12,270 nt of DNA from an uncultured Clostridia bacterium (GCA_938014855.1 CALLQM010000353.1:1-12270); one strand, 5' to 3'; counted from the first letter of the stretch, positions 1-7,574 are shown. Made by a program: numbers and translations. The notes: generated by a model not told the origin, from the sequence alone.

Positions 1-41
1 AAAAAGAAACATAGCTATTTAATGTAATTTTACTTTTGTCT

Positions 42-1121
42 TTATCTGCTGTTTTCCTTGTCAATGGCTTCCCAAAGACCGTTGAGGTACGCAATGCCCA
101 GCGCACGGTCGTACAGACCATAACCCGGACGTGCTTTTTCGTCCCAAATCATTCTGCCGTGGTCCGGACGAATATAGGTGTCAGGGCAGGTGTCGTAGAT
201 TGCTTTCATGATTGCGTGCATATCCAAAGAGCCATCGGCAGAAAGGTGAGATGCCTCACGGAAACGGCGGTAGCCGAGATATTTTACATTGCGCACATGG
301 GTGCATCCAATGCGGTTCATTTCACCAAAGTGGCGAATGATTGCCGGGATATCATTATCCGGATTGGAGCCCAGCGATCCGGTGCACAGGCAGATGCTGT
401 TTGCCGGGCTGTCAACAAGACCCACAATTTTATCAAAATTCTCCTGTGAATGTGCGATACGGGGCAGACCAAAGATCGGCCAAGCCGGATCGTCCGGATG
501 AACTGCCATACGGATGCCCACTTTTTCGCAGACAGGGATGATAGCTTCGAGGAAATATTTGTAGTTTTCCAATAGTTTGGCTTCATCCACGCTCTTGTAC
601 TGTTCCAAAACGTGCGCCAATTCTTTCAGACGAGCGGGTTCCCAGCCGGGCAGAGTAAAACCGTTGGAATTCTTTGTGGTGTTTTCAACAATTTCAAGCG
701 GAGTCATGCCCTTGAGTTCTTCCTCATCGTAATAAAGCGAATTGGAGCCGTCTTCTTCAATCACACGGGCAAGGTCGGTGCGCAGCCAGTCCAAAACCGG
801 CATAAAGTTGTAAACAATGACCTTGATGCCGCATTTTGCAAGGTTTTCAATGGTAGTTATATAATTTTGGATGTAGCGGTCACGAGTAGGCAGGCCAAGT
901 TTGATGTCCTCGTGGACATTTACGCTTTCAATGACTTCCACTTCCAAACCATGGCTGTTGACATGTTTGACATAATCCTGAATAACTTCAAGCGGCCAAA
1001 CTTCTCCCGCTGCATACTGGTCGAGCACGCCCATCAGTCCGGAGCAGTTGGGGATTTGTTTGATTTGTTTGAGGGAGACGCTGTCGTTTCCCTCGCCGTA
1101 CCATCTAAATGTCATTTTCAT
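42..1121 (-). CDS. uxuA: Mannonate dehydratase UxuA
   Basis: Cytosolic enzyme that dehydrates D-mannonate to 2-keto-3-deoxy-D-gluconate, the last dedicated step of the hexuronate pathway. The 359-residue product has the usual family length. The N-terminal MTFRWYGEGNDSVSL matches the UxuA RWYG start. Also visible are HPDDP at residues 208-212, CTGSLG at 246-251, HVRN at 275-278 and RPDHGR at 318-323; C246, H275, D320 and H321 are the expected divalent-metal (Mn2+) ligands of the family. It is the last gene of a four-gene operon. Its ATG shares one base with the uxuB stop (TAATG), and a GGAGG lies 10 bases upstream (1132-1136), which favours the first Met over Met3. No clear terminator is seen in positions 1-41. 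The family assignment is secure; the source of the mannonate is inferred from neighbours. Confidence 0.96.
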   Translation of the reverse strand: MKMTFRWYGEGNDSVSLKQIKQIPNCSGLMGVLDQYAAGEVWPLEVIQDYVKHVNSHGLEVEVIESVNVHEDIKLGLPTRDRYIQNYITTIENLAKCGIKVIVYNFMPVLDWLRTDLARVIEEDGSNSLYYDEEELKGMTPLEIVENTTKNSNGFTLPGWEPARLKELAHVLEQYKSVDEAKLLENYKYFLEAIIPVCEKVGIRMAVHPDDPAWPIFGLPRIAHSQENFDKIVGLVDSPANSICLCTGSLGSNPDNDIPAIIRHFGEMNRIGCTHVRNVKYLGYRRFREASHLSADGSLDMHAIMKAIYDTCPDTYIRPDHGRMIWDEKARPGYGLYDRALGIAYLNGLWEAIDKENSR

Positions 1122-2755
1122 TAGTCAAGTACCTCCTCGTCAATTGTCTTTCTGACTGCGCCCTTGCCGGCAATCATCTTTTTAAAGTAGGTTTCAATAC
1201 GGGTTCCAAGACCTGCTTTATACAGATCCAAGCCAAAGATTCTGGTATTCGAAAGGATCGGATGCAGAGCGTCACCTGTTGTTTCAGGTTTGCCAAACTG
1301 AACATCTTTGAGATAGCTTTGCAGCTGATCCATCAGCGGATCCGGGCTGAGCTGCATGGTCTCGCCGTTATCATCGAGTCCCATCAAATAGCGGCACCAA
1401 GCTGCAATTGCAAGCGGAATGCAGTGCAGAGACTGCACATCCAAATCAGCGCGTTCGCCATATAGACGGATGGTCTCGCCAAAACGAATCGGCATTTTTT
1501 GTGATGTATCCGTTGCAATACGTTGCGGTGTATCCGGAATAAACGGGTTCGGCAGACGATCCTCGATGACTTCTTTGAGGAAATCAGCAGGATTGAGAAT
1601 GCGGGGGGCTGCAACAACCGGCGTGCCGTCGACAGAACGGATTGTGCGGATGGGTTCTGGGAGTGCAGGATCTTTTGTGTGTGCGGGAATTGAAGTATAA
1701 CCGAGCAGGCATCCAAAGATGCACATTGCGGTATGCAGGGGATTCAGGCAGGTGCAGACTTTCATGCGCTCAACCAAATCCACGGTTTTGCGGTCGACAA
1801 GATAAACGCCGGCTTCTTTGAGCTGATCAAGCGGCGGGCGTCCATTCGGGAAATTATCTTCAATTACCAAATACTGCGGTGCTTCCGCATTAACAAACGG
1901 CGCAATATAAGTATTTTTATCAGTTACAACCAGTTTCGTGCTCTCGAATCCGGCTTTTTCCAGCTCTTTGGAAACGGTAGCATCCGGACGCGGTGTGATC
2001 TTGTCAATCATCGACCACGGGAACGAAACACGGGAAGGATCCTTGATATAATCTAAGAATGCCTGCGGAGCCGTGCCGTTTTCCACCCATTTTTCCGAAA
2101 CTGTACGAACAGAATCGAACAATTTGTCGCCGTTATGGGAGAAGTTGTCCATGCTCACCATTGCAATCGGATGAGCACCTGTGCGGAAACGTTCCAAAAG
2201 AAGTGCCGCAATAATTGACATGCCGTTATTCGGAACGCCGCCCAATGCACCGTTTTTAAAATCATCCAAAACAGCCGGATAAAATTCTCCGTTCATTCCT
2301 TTAATATGGTAACCTTTTTCGGTAATGGTAAAGCTCACCATCTGAAGTTCCGGGTTTGCAAAGATCTTTTTGAGACGATCCCATTCTTCCGGAGCAGCTG
2401 CATCTGCACGCAGGCTGTCGCCGATGCTTGCGATCACGGTTTTGTCCAGCTGACCGTCTGCATGCATCAAAACCTGCAAAGCAAGGTTGTCGTAAGGATT
2501 GTAAATCATGTCCAAAATTTGGTGGTCAAAGGTGGAAACTGCGGTGATACCGCTTTTCATTTTTCCTTCATCCAGCAATTTCTGTGCCAGAGCGGCTACA
2601 AACCCTCTGAAAATGTTTCCGGGACCTACATGTGCCCAGCGCGGATGTTCTTTTGTTTGTTCGCAAAGCGCGTCAAAATCAAAATTCGGCAGTTTGATTC
2701 CGATTTGTTCCCATTGTTTTTTGTCGCGAATGCCTTCCTTTGTCAATTTCGCCAT
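1121..2755 (-). CDS. uxuB: Fructuronate reductase UxuB (mannitol dehydrogenase family)
   Basis: NAD(H)-dependent polyol/hexonate dehydrogenase of the long-chain mannitol dehydrogenase family, most likely reducing D-fructuronate to D-mannonate for UxuA. The chosen product has 544 residues. An N-terminal Rossmann motif VGPGNIFRGF lies at residues 43-52. The catalytic signature Lys-x5-Asn-x2-His is present as K332, N338 and H341 (KVCTCLNPLH). It is longer than the roughly 490-residue enterobacterial UxuB. Start choice: an in-frame GTG at 2764 is possible, but the only Shine-Dalgarno (AGGAG, 2764-2768) overlaps that GTG, while it sits 8 bases from the ATG at 2755, so the ATG is preferred. The ribosome binding site also overlaps the upstream gene's TAG stop, implying translational coupling. 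Tagaturonate reductase or another hexonate dehydrogenase is possible, but the adjoining uxuA supports UxuB. Confidence 0.92.
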   Translation of the reverse strand: MAKLTKEGIRDKKQWEQIGIKLPNFDFDALCEQTKEHPRWAHVGPGNIFRGFVAALAQKLLDEGKMKSGITAVSTFDHQILDMIYNPYDNLALQVLMHADGQLDKTVIASIGDSLRADAAAPEEWDRLKKIFANPELQMVSFTITEKGYHIKGMNGEFYPAVLDDFKNGALGGVPNNGMSIIAALLLERFRTGAHPIAMVSMDNFSHNGDKLFDSVRTVSEKWVENGTAPQAFLDYIKDPSRVSFPWSMIDKITPRPDATVSKELEKAGFESTKLVVTDKNTYIAPFVNAEAPQYLVIEDNFPNGRPPLDQLKEAGVYLVDRKTVDLVERMKVCTCLNPLHTAMCIFGCLLGYTSIPAHTKDPALPEPIRTIRSVDGTPVVAAPRILNPADFLKEVIEDRLPNPFIPDTPQRIATDTSQKMPIRFGETIRLYGERADLDVQSLHCIPLAIAAWCRYLMGLDDNGETMQLSPDPLMDQLQSYLKDVQFGKPETTGDALHPILSNTRIFGLDLYKAGLGTRIETYFKKMIAGKGAVRKTIDEEVLD

Positions 2756-2763
2756 TCTATTCA

Positions 2764-2768
2764 CTCCT
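2764..2768 (-). promoter_or_regulatory. Shine-Dalgarno deciding the uxuB start
   Basis: Read on the minus strand, AGGAG overlaps both the TAG stop of the dehydrogenase gene and the first base of an in-frame GTG. Its 8-base distance to the ATG at 2755 makes that ATG the likely uxuB start and suggests coupled translation of the two genes. Confidence 0.75.
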
Positions 2769-3786
2769 ATTCGAATGTTAATACGATCTTTAACGTATTT
2801 TCCGGATCGTTCTTTATTTTTTCAAAGCCATCTAAAACTTTGGTAAAATGCATTTGATCGGTGATAATGCGCCCCAACTCAAGTTTTCCGCTTTCAACCC
2901 ATTCGATGACCTGCGGGAACTTTTTGTTATTGAGCCGTGAGCCACGGATATCCAGTTCATTTTTTGTAATCGTGAGTTCACTAACCTCAACCGGTCGATC
3001 TGCAAATCCCATTGTGACAACAACGCCTGCCGACCGCACACATTGAATCGCCTGTTTCAGCGTTACACCTGCGCATGCCGCATCGATGGCCACATCAACA
3101 CCAATGCCATCGGTCAGTTGCCGCACCTTTGCGCAGACATCTTCCGACGACGCATCGATCACTGCTTTTGCGCCATATGCTTTCGCACGTTCTCGACGGC
3201 TTTTTACAAGGTCGGTCATGATGCACTCGGCACCCAAAATTTTACAAACCTGCAAAATGGTCAAAGCAATCTGACCGCATCCCATAATAAGGACGGTGTC
3301 TCCCGCCTGCACGCCGCCGCGGCTGGTAACTTGTGCCGCGACCGTATACGGCTCAATAATTGCCGCATGCTCCCATGATATATCCGAAGAAATGCGGAAC
3401 ACATTTTGTTCCGGCACACTTACATATTCGCGGAATCCACCGTCTTTATGAACACCGATTACCTGAAGATTGGCGCAGACATTGCCGCGTCCCCGTTTGC
3501 AGACAGGGCAGGTTCCGCATTCCATAACCGGGTTGACCACGACATGATCTCCCATGGATACGGAAGAGACGTCCGAGCCGATTTGTACTACTTCGCCTGC
3601 AAATTCGTGCCCAATGACACGAGGGTAGGTTGCAACCGGAGAGGTTCCCCGATAAATACTGATATCTGATCCGCAGATTCCTGCCGCTTTGATGCGAATT
3701 AATACATGAGAGGAATCTTCCAATTTCGGAATTTCCACATCCGCAATCTGCAGTTCACCCGGTTTTGTGACTTGTACTGCTTTCAT
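2767..3786 (-). CDS. Zinc-dependent medium-chain dehydrogenase, RspB/L-gulonate 5-dehydrogenase-like
   Basis: Zinc- and NAD(P)-dependent medium-chain alcohol dehydrogenase of 339 residues, the normal family length. Catalytic zinc ligands are visible as C38 (GICGSD), H60 and E61 (GHEFAGEV); the structural zinc site is C90, C93, C96 and C104. The nucleotide-binding motif is GCGQIA (169-174), with Ala in place of the usual last Gly. The AGGAGG ribosome binding site stands 7 bases before the ATG. It lies 19 bases after gntR and is translationally coupled to uxuB. Relatives include RspB, E. coli LgoD (L-galactonate 5-dehydrogenase) and L-gulonate 5-dehydrogenases. Beside uxuB-uxuA the simplest role is oxidising a six-carbon aldonate at C5 to fructuronate. 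Substrate is inferred from context; sorbitol- or threonine-type activity cannot be excluded from sequence alone. Confidence 0.88.
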   Translation of the reverse strand: MKAVQVTKPGELQIADVEIPKLEDSSHVLIRIKAAGICGSDISIYRGTSPVATYPRVIGHEFAGEVVQIGSDVSSVSMGDHVVVNPVMECGTCPVCKRGRGNVCANLQVIGVHKDGGFREYVSVPEQNVFRISSDISWEHAAIIEPYTVAAQVTSRGGVQAGDTVLIMGCGQIALTILQVCKILGAECIMTDLVKSRRERAKAYGAKAVIDASSEDVCAKVRQLTDGIGVDVAIDAACAGVTLKQAIQCVRSAGVVVTMGFADRPVEVSELTITKNELDIRGSRLNNKKFPQVIEWVESGKLELGRIITDQMHFTKVLDGFEKIKNDPENTLKIVLTFE

Positions 3787-3805
3787 TCTTGAGCCTCCTG
3801 AATTG

Positions 3806-4561
3806 TCATTGATTTCTCATATTATAAAAAGCATCCAGCTTAAACGAAAACTTCTGAGAATAGCTGTCATCCCAGTTGGTAAAGAATTGCGGATGCTGAT
3901 CGTAAGCAGATTTAATATCAACTGCGAAACGGGCAACATGCTCGTAACTCTGCCGACAGCCCAGTTCTACATTTTTTTCACGAATCGCCTGAATCAGCAT
4001 GCGATGCTCATCCATCGTTTCTTCCCAGCGAAGATGGGAATGCAGCTTTAAAAAGCGCACACGGTGCTGATCGGCAACAATACTCTGCAAAGCCTGCTGT
4101 AAATATTCCATACCTGCTAAGGTATAGAGATTTTCATGAAAATGATTGTCAAGCTCAAAAACATCATCCAGCAAGTTTTTTTCGTGGCAAAATTGCTGAT
4201 GCTGCAAATTTGCTTCCAACTGAACTATTCCTTCTTCCGGAATGTCCTTTTCACAAAGGATGCGAATGACCGCCTGATCGAGCAGGTTTCTCATATAAAT
4301 CGATTCATACACACGCTTCATATCAATCATTGAGACATAGGATCCTTTTTGCGGAAAGATATCCACCAAACCATCCGACATAAGCCGTGCAAATGCCCCA
4401 TGAATCGGGGTGCGGCTCGCATGCAAAACCTGCGCAACCTCAACAGGACTCAGGCAAAAACCGGGTTTTAAGTTAATTTGAATGATATTTTTGCGCAGTA
4501 CACGGTAGGCATATTCTCCGATCGACTCGGAAGTATTTTTGGGAAACAAAATCAAATCCAT
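3806..4561 (-). CDS. GntR-family regulator with FCD ligand domain
   Basis: Transcription factor of the FadR subfamily of GntR proteins, 251 residues. The winged helix-turn-helix occupies about residues 12-78 (EVAQVLHASRTPIHGAFARL, wing FPQKGSYVS) and the all-helical FCD effector domain about 85-225. The expected metal/ligand cluster of that domain is visible: D138, H142, H186 and H208. It heads the catabolic operon, with AAGGTGG about 8 bases before the ATG, so it probably autoregulates that operon and the divergent TRAP operon, sensing a sugar acid (inference). Odd point: the normally conserved Arg-Glu-Ala of the recognition helix (SRTPxREAL) reads Ile-His-Gly-Ala-Phe here, so operator recognition may differ from the family norm. 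A C-terminal tail of about 25 residues, rich in aromatic residues, follows the FCD domain. Confidence 0.93.
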   Translation of the reverse strand: MDLILFPKNTSESIGEYAYRVLRKNIIQINLKPGFCLSPVEVAQVLHASRTPIHGAFARLMSDGLVDIFPQKGSYVSMIDMKRVYESIYMRNLLDQAVIRILCEKDIPEEGIVQLEANLQHQQFCHEKNLLDDVFELDNHFHENLYTLAGMEYLQQALQSIVADQHRVRFLKLHSHLRWEETMDEHRMLIQAIREKNVELGCRQSYEHVARFAVDIKSAYDQHPQFFTNWDDSYSQKFSFKLDAFYNMRNQ

Positions 4562-4597
4562 CTTCCAACCACCTTCATTTGCGTAACATATAGCACT

Positions 4598-4632
4598 ATT
4601 GTAATGCTAGCATATTAATCACTGAATTTCAA
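4598..4632 (-). promoter_or_regulatory. Candidate promoter and operator of the gntR-adh-uxuBA operon
   Basis: On the minus strand, TTGAAA (4632-4627) and TAGCAT (4609-4604) are 17 bases apart; a better -10 hexamer TACAAT (4603-4598) lies just downstream but lacks a well-spaced -35. The perfect palindrome ATGCTAGCAT (4604-4613) covers the -10 region, the right place for a repressor such as the adjacent GntR protein. Hexamers match only moderately, so the exact promoter is uncertain. Confidence 0.4.
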
Positions 4633-4785
4633 GAGAGAATCGTGTAAATTTTCATCTTTCTAAGATTGTCAAAAAATCGACAAATCAACCAATACAGAAC
4701 CCGATAAGATTGTTAAAATATTATTTTTGTACAAAAGTGTTAAAAAACACTGCTAAAATTGTATGCGCAATTCCTACGTTTGCAA

Positions 4786-4844
4786 TTGACTTTCAATTTT
4801 CCGAATGTTAATATTGCATTGATAAAATACTAGAATGTTAGCAT
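4786..4844 (+). promoter_or_regulatory. Candidate TRAP operon promoter with flanking operator-like palindromes
   Basis: TTGACT (4786-4791) is followed 17 bases later by TAATAT (4809-4814). An imperfect palindrome with AATG...CATT ends (4804-4820) covers the -10 hexamer, and ATGTTAGCAT (4835-4844), one base different from the palindrome in front of the opposing operon, lies just downstream of the expected start. This layout suggests one GntR repressor controlling both operons. The hexamers are modest, so the assignment is provisional. Confidence 0.45.
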
Positions 4845-4849
4845 GCTTT

Positions 4850-4864
4850 CAAACGACGCGTTTG
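4850..4864. repeat. 15-bp inverted repeat in the dctP leader
   Basis: Perfect 6-bp arms CAAACG and CGTTTG separated by ACG, immediately after the second ATGYTAGCAT palindrome and about 100 bases before dctP. It could be a binding site for another regulator, but it does not fit the even-centred catabolite (cre) consensus. Function unknown. Confidence 0.4.
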
Positions 4865-4960
4865 CTTGAAAAGGTGAGCGCCCTATTGTCGGCTAAGCAA
4901 CAGGTTCAATCGAGTCTGTTGTTTTCAAGATTGTTTTCTATATTAAAAGGAGAAAAACCC

Positions 4961-5703
4961 ATGAAAAGAGTACTTGCAATTCTAATTTCATGCATGATGA
5001 TTCTGCCCTTGACTGCTTGTGCAGGTTCATCAAACGCCGAATCTTCATCCAAAGAGGCAGACGCCTCCACCGCAGAAGCTGCACCTGCGGCGAAATCGGC
5101 AAACAGCTTGAACAGCTGATGCTGGACAACGCCAACATGAAGGTTCTCGGCTATTTTGAGCGTGGTCCTCGTGATGTAACCGCCAACAAAGAAATCCGCA
5201 CTCCGGAAGATATGAAGGGATTCATTATTCGTGTTCCTGCATCTCCGATCACCGTTGCAGCAATGGAAGCTTTGGGCGCAAAACCGACTCCGATGGCATT
5301 CTCGGAAGTATTTACTTCTTTGCAGCAGAAAACCATTGAAGGTCAGGAAAACCCGCTTGCAATGATCAAAACCGGTACCTTCTATGAAGTACAGAAATAT
5401 CTGTGCAAAACCGAGCACCTGCGTTCTTGGGTTTATATTGCAATGAGCAATACCAAACTGCAGTCGATGCCGCAGGATCTTCAGGATCTTGTAATCGAAG
5501 CAGGAAAAGAAATGCAGAATTTCGAGCATGAACAGTTCCTGAAAGACGAAGCAGAACTTGAACAGTTTCTCACTGAAAAAGGCATGACCATCATTGATGA
5601 CGTCGATCAGGAAGCTTTCGCGGAAAAGGCACTACAAGGCGTTGAAGAGGTTCTTCCGGATGCTCTGAAACCGCTTTATGATGAAATTAGAGCCATGGGC
5701 TGA
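4961..5703 (+). pseudogene. dctP: Disrupted TRAP solute-binding protein DctP (internal deletion and frameshift)
   Basis: This should encode the extracytoplasmic binding protein that delivers a carboxylate or sugar acid to the DctQM permease. It starts with a good AAAGGAG 8 bases before the ATG, encoding a lipoprotein signal peptide with lipobox LTAC (Cys20) and a Ser/Ala-rich linker. That frame stops at 5117-5119 after 52 residues. From about 5089 a different frame carries about 204 residues of unmistakable DctP sequence: LGYFERGPRDVT, the ligand-binding region IRVPASP, then ALGAKPTPMAFSEVFTSLQ, GQENPL and FYEVQKYL, ending at a TGA at 5701. Compared from memory with SiaP-type proteins, the first lobe (about 100 residues) is missing between linker and GEIGKQL. 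No frameshift alone can restore it, so the gene is a pseudogene or the assembly has lost bases. The two conserved arginines of the carboxylate site (in RGPRDVT and IRVP) remain. Confidence 0.85.
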
Positions 5704-5750
5704 TCTGAAACAGCGGTAATAACATCCATTTCCGCTCCTTAATAAAATCC

Positions 5751-5781
5751 GGCGCCCGCGCAGCTTGTCTGCACGGGCGCC
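5751..5781 (+). promoter_or_regulatory. Intercistronic hairpin between dctP and dctQ
   Basis: GGCGCCCGCGCAG (5751-5763) pairs with CTGCACGGGCGCC (5769-5781) over 13 positions with one C-A mismatch and a CTTGT loop. No T-tract follows; instead the dctQ ribosome binding site begins 6 bases later. Such GC-rich stems after a binding-protein gene commonly protect its message or damp permease expression, which fits the higher demand for binding protein; here that role is inferred. Confidence 0.7.
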
Positions 5782-5799
5782 CTGTAAAAGGAGGTTCCC

Positions 5800-6291
5800 A
5801 TGCGCAATATCGTAAAAACTGTGGATAAGATTTTTGCATTTTTAACATCAATCGCATTTCTTGCGTTCATCGGAGCAGTTTTGATTCAAGTGTTCAGCCG
5901 AACATTTCTTCCCACAACACCTTCATGGACCGAAGAAGTTTCCCGTTATTTTTTTATCTATTCGGTAGCATTTGCGGCCGGGCTTGCGGTTCGGAATAAT
6001 TCCTATGTCGCAGTTGACATTTTAGTTTCCCACATCCCCGAAAAGGTAAAAAAATACTATCAGGTTGTTTTGAATGTCTTTTTAGGCATTTTTGCATTGT
6101 TTTTTGAAACAAAATGTGTTTTCAAATTTGCATTCTTAAAGGCTCGTATGGTATCTACGGCGCTTGAAATTCCAATGCAGTACATTTATTTTGCTCTTGT
6201 CATCCTTTTTGGAATGTTGACACTCAGCTATTTTTGTCAGGCAGTGCTGGTCTTGCGGGATGAGCATTTGCCAGAGGGGGGACCAGCATGA
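5800..6291 (+). CDS. dctQ: TRAP transporter small permease DctQ
   Basis: Small membrane subunit of a tripartite ATP-independent periplasmic transporter, which uses an ion gradient to import organic or sugar acids with DctM and DctP. The 163-residue product has the usual size and four hydrophobic segments at about residues 12-34, 48-66, 85-105 and 127-150. The family motif PSWTEEVSRYFFIY lies at 41-54, followed by VAFAAGLAVRNNSYVAVD. AAGGAGG ends 5 bases before the ATG. The stop overlaps the dctM start (ATGA), so the two permease subunits are translationally coupled. The reading frame looks intact, although its partner binding protein upstream is broken. Confidence 0.93.
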   Translation: MRNIVKTVDKIFAFLTSIAFLAFIGAVLIQVFSRTFLPTTPSWTEEVSRYFFIYSVAFAAGLAVRNNSYVAVDILVSHIPEKVKKYYQVVLNVFLGIFALFFETKCVFKFAFLKARMVSTALEIPMQYIYFALVILFGMLTLSYFCQAVLVLRDEHLPEGGPA

Positions 6292-7574
6292 ACATGGTAT
6301 GGCTTTTGTTCCTAAGTTTTCTGTTTTTGCTGGCCATCGGTGTGCCGGTTGCATACAGCCTTGGGCTTTCTTCCGCTATCTATTTTTTAGCGGCCGGAAT
6401 GCCCTTAAATATGATGGCTCAGCGATTCTTTTCCGGTTTGGACTCGTTTACTCTGCTGTGTATCCCGGGATTTATTTTGGCGGGAAACCTTATGAACAGC
6501 GGCGGCATCACGAGCCGAATCATCGACTTCTGTAATAAACTTGTCGGACATATCCGCGGCGGACTCAGTCTTGCCAATATCGGTGCTTCCATGATTTTTG
6601 CCGGCATTTCTGGTACAGCGGTTGCGGACGCTGCCAGCATCGGCGGTATTTTGATTCCGGCAATGATTAAAGAAGGCTATGAGGAAGATTTCTCTGTTGG
6701 CGTTACCGCCGCATCTTCCTGTATCGGACCGATTATTCCTCCGTCTCTGCCCATGATTATTGCGGCTACAATGACCGGTCTTTCCGTCAGCAAAATGTTT
6801 GTTGCCGGTGCAATTCCGGGTGTTTTGCTGGGCGGCGGCATGATGATTGTCTCTTATTACATCTCTTGCAAACGCAAACACCCAAAAGAAGCAAGATCGA
6901 GTATGAAAGAGATTTTGATTGGTGCAAAAGATGCTATATGGGCACTGCTGATGACGGTTCTGATTTTGGTCGGTATCATCGGTGGTATTGTAACCCCAAC
7001 AGAAGCGTCCATTATTGCCGTAGTTTATGCCCTTGTTGTTGGTGTGTTCATTTATAAAGAACTTACTCTGAAAAATTTCCCCAAAATTTTGGTGGAATCT
7101 GCAATTACTACAGCTTCCATCATGTTATTGGTTGGATTCGCAAACATTTTTGCATACATTATGTCCAAAGAGCAGATCCCGCAGATGATTGCCGAATGGA
7201 TGCTGGGTCTGACACGCAATCCATATTTGATCCTATTGTTAATTAACATTCTGCTTCTGTTTGTCGGAACCTTTATGGAAACGATCGCCGCATTGCTGAT
7301 CTTGTTCCCGGTTCTGCTTCAGGTAACCACAGCAGTTGGTATCAATCCGATTCATTTTGGAATCATCATGGTACTCAATCTTGTTTTAGGTTTGACAACT
7401 CCACCTGTCGGCGTTTGTCTGTTTGTTACATCCAGTATCGGTAAAATATCACTGTCCAAAGCATCAAGAGGCGTTATGCCCTTCCTTTTGGTGAATTTGC
7501 TGGTATTGGCACTTGTTACGTATTTCCCGCCCCTTACATTAGGGCTTGTAAAACTCGTATTCGGAAACGTATAA
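6288..7574 (+). CDS. dctM: TRAP transporter large permease DctM
   Basis: Large transport subunit that forms the substrate channel of the TRAP system, 428 residues as expected for the family. It is hydrophobic throughout, with about a dozen membrane segments. Family landmarks are PGFILAGNLMNSGGI near residue 60, ASIGGILIPAMIKEGY near 120, SSCIGPIIPPSLPMII near 145, and TPPVGVCLFVTSSIGKI near 365-380. The ATG lies within the last codons of dctQ, preceded by a run of Gs (AGAGGGGGG) acting as ribosome binding site. Substrate cannot be read from the permease; position opposite the uxuBA operon under apparently shared operators suggests a hexonate or hexuronate. No disruption is visible. Confidence 0.95.
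   Translation: MNMVWLLFLSFLFLLAIGVPVAYSLGLSSAIYFLAAGMPLNMMAQRFFSGLDSFTLLCIPGFILAGNLMNSGGITSRIIDFCNKLVGHIRGGLSLANIGASMIFAGISGTAVADAASIGGILIPAMIKEGYEEDFSVGVTAASSCIGPIIPPSLPMIIAATMTGLSVSKMFVAGAIPGVLLGGGMMIVSYYISCKRKHPKEARSSMKEILIGAKDAIWALLMTVLILVGIIGGIVTPTEASIIAVVYALVVGVFIYKELTLKNFPKILVESAITTASIMLLVGFANIFAYIMSKEQIPQMIAEWMLGLTRNPYLILLLINILLLFVGTFMETIAALLILFPVLLQVTTAVGINPIHFGIIMVLNLVLGLTTPPVGVCLFVTSSIGKISLSKASRGVMPFLLVNLLVLALVTYFPPLTLGLVKLVFGNV

Larger units (their letters stand above)
4562..4960. promoter_or_regulatory. Divergent control region between catabolic and TRAP operons
   Basis: AT-rich 399-bp stretch without a credible gene, separating two outward-facing operons. It holds candidate promoters in both directions, two related 10-bp palindromes (4604-4613 and 4835-4844), a third imperfect palindrome (4804-4820), a 15-bp CAAACG-ACG-CGTTTG inverted repeat (4850-4864) and a 9-bp leader hairpin (4895-4924, 12-base loop, followed by one T). 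The middle part (about 4680-4780) shows only AT-rich sequence with no recognisable motif. Confidence 0.7.

Noticed and set aside
612..1124. 170-residue plus-strand open frame opposite uxuA
   Set aside because: Complement of the conserved uxuA coding sequence; no upstream ribosome binding site or recognisable domain.
2306..2857. 183-residue plus-strand open frame opposite uxuB and the dehydrogenase gene
   Set aside because: Spans the junction of two well-supported minus-strand genes and matches no family.
4335..4345. ATAGGAT copy inside the first gntR gene
   Set aside because: It is within coding sequence, lacks the flanking TCAT...ATGA context and stands far from any promoter; taken as chance.
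4895..4924. Nine-bp hairpin in the dctP leader as an attenuator or riboswitch
   Set aside because: The stem includes a G-U pair, the loop is 12 bases, only one further T follows the 3' arm, and no known riboswitch core is visible; support is too thin.
4906..5529. 207-residue minus-strand open frame opposite dctP
   Set aside because: Antisense to recognisable DctP sequence, with composition typical of a shadow and no motif.
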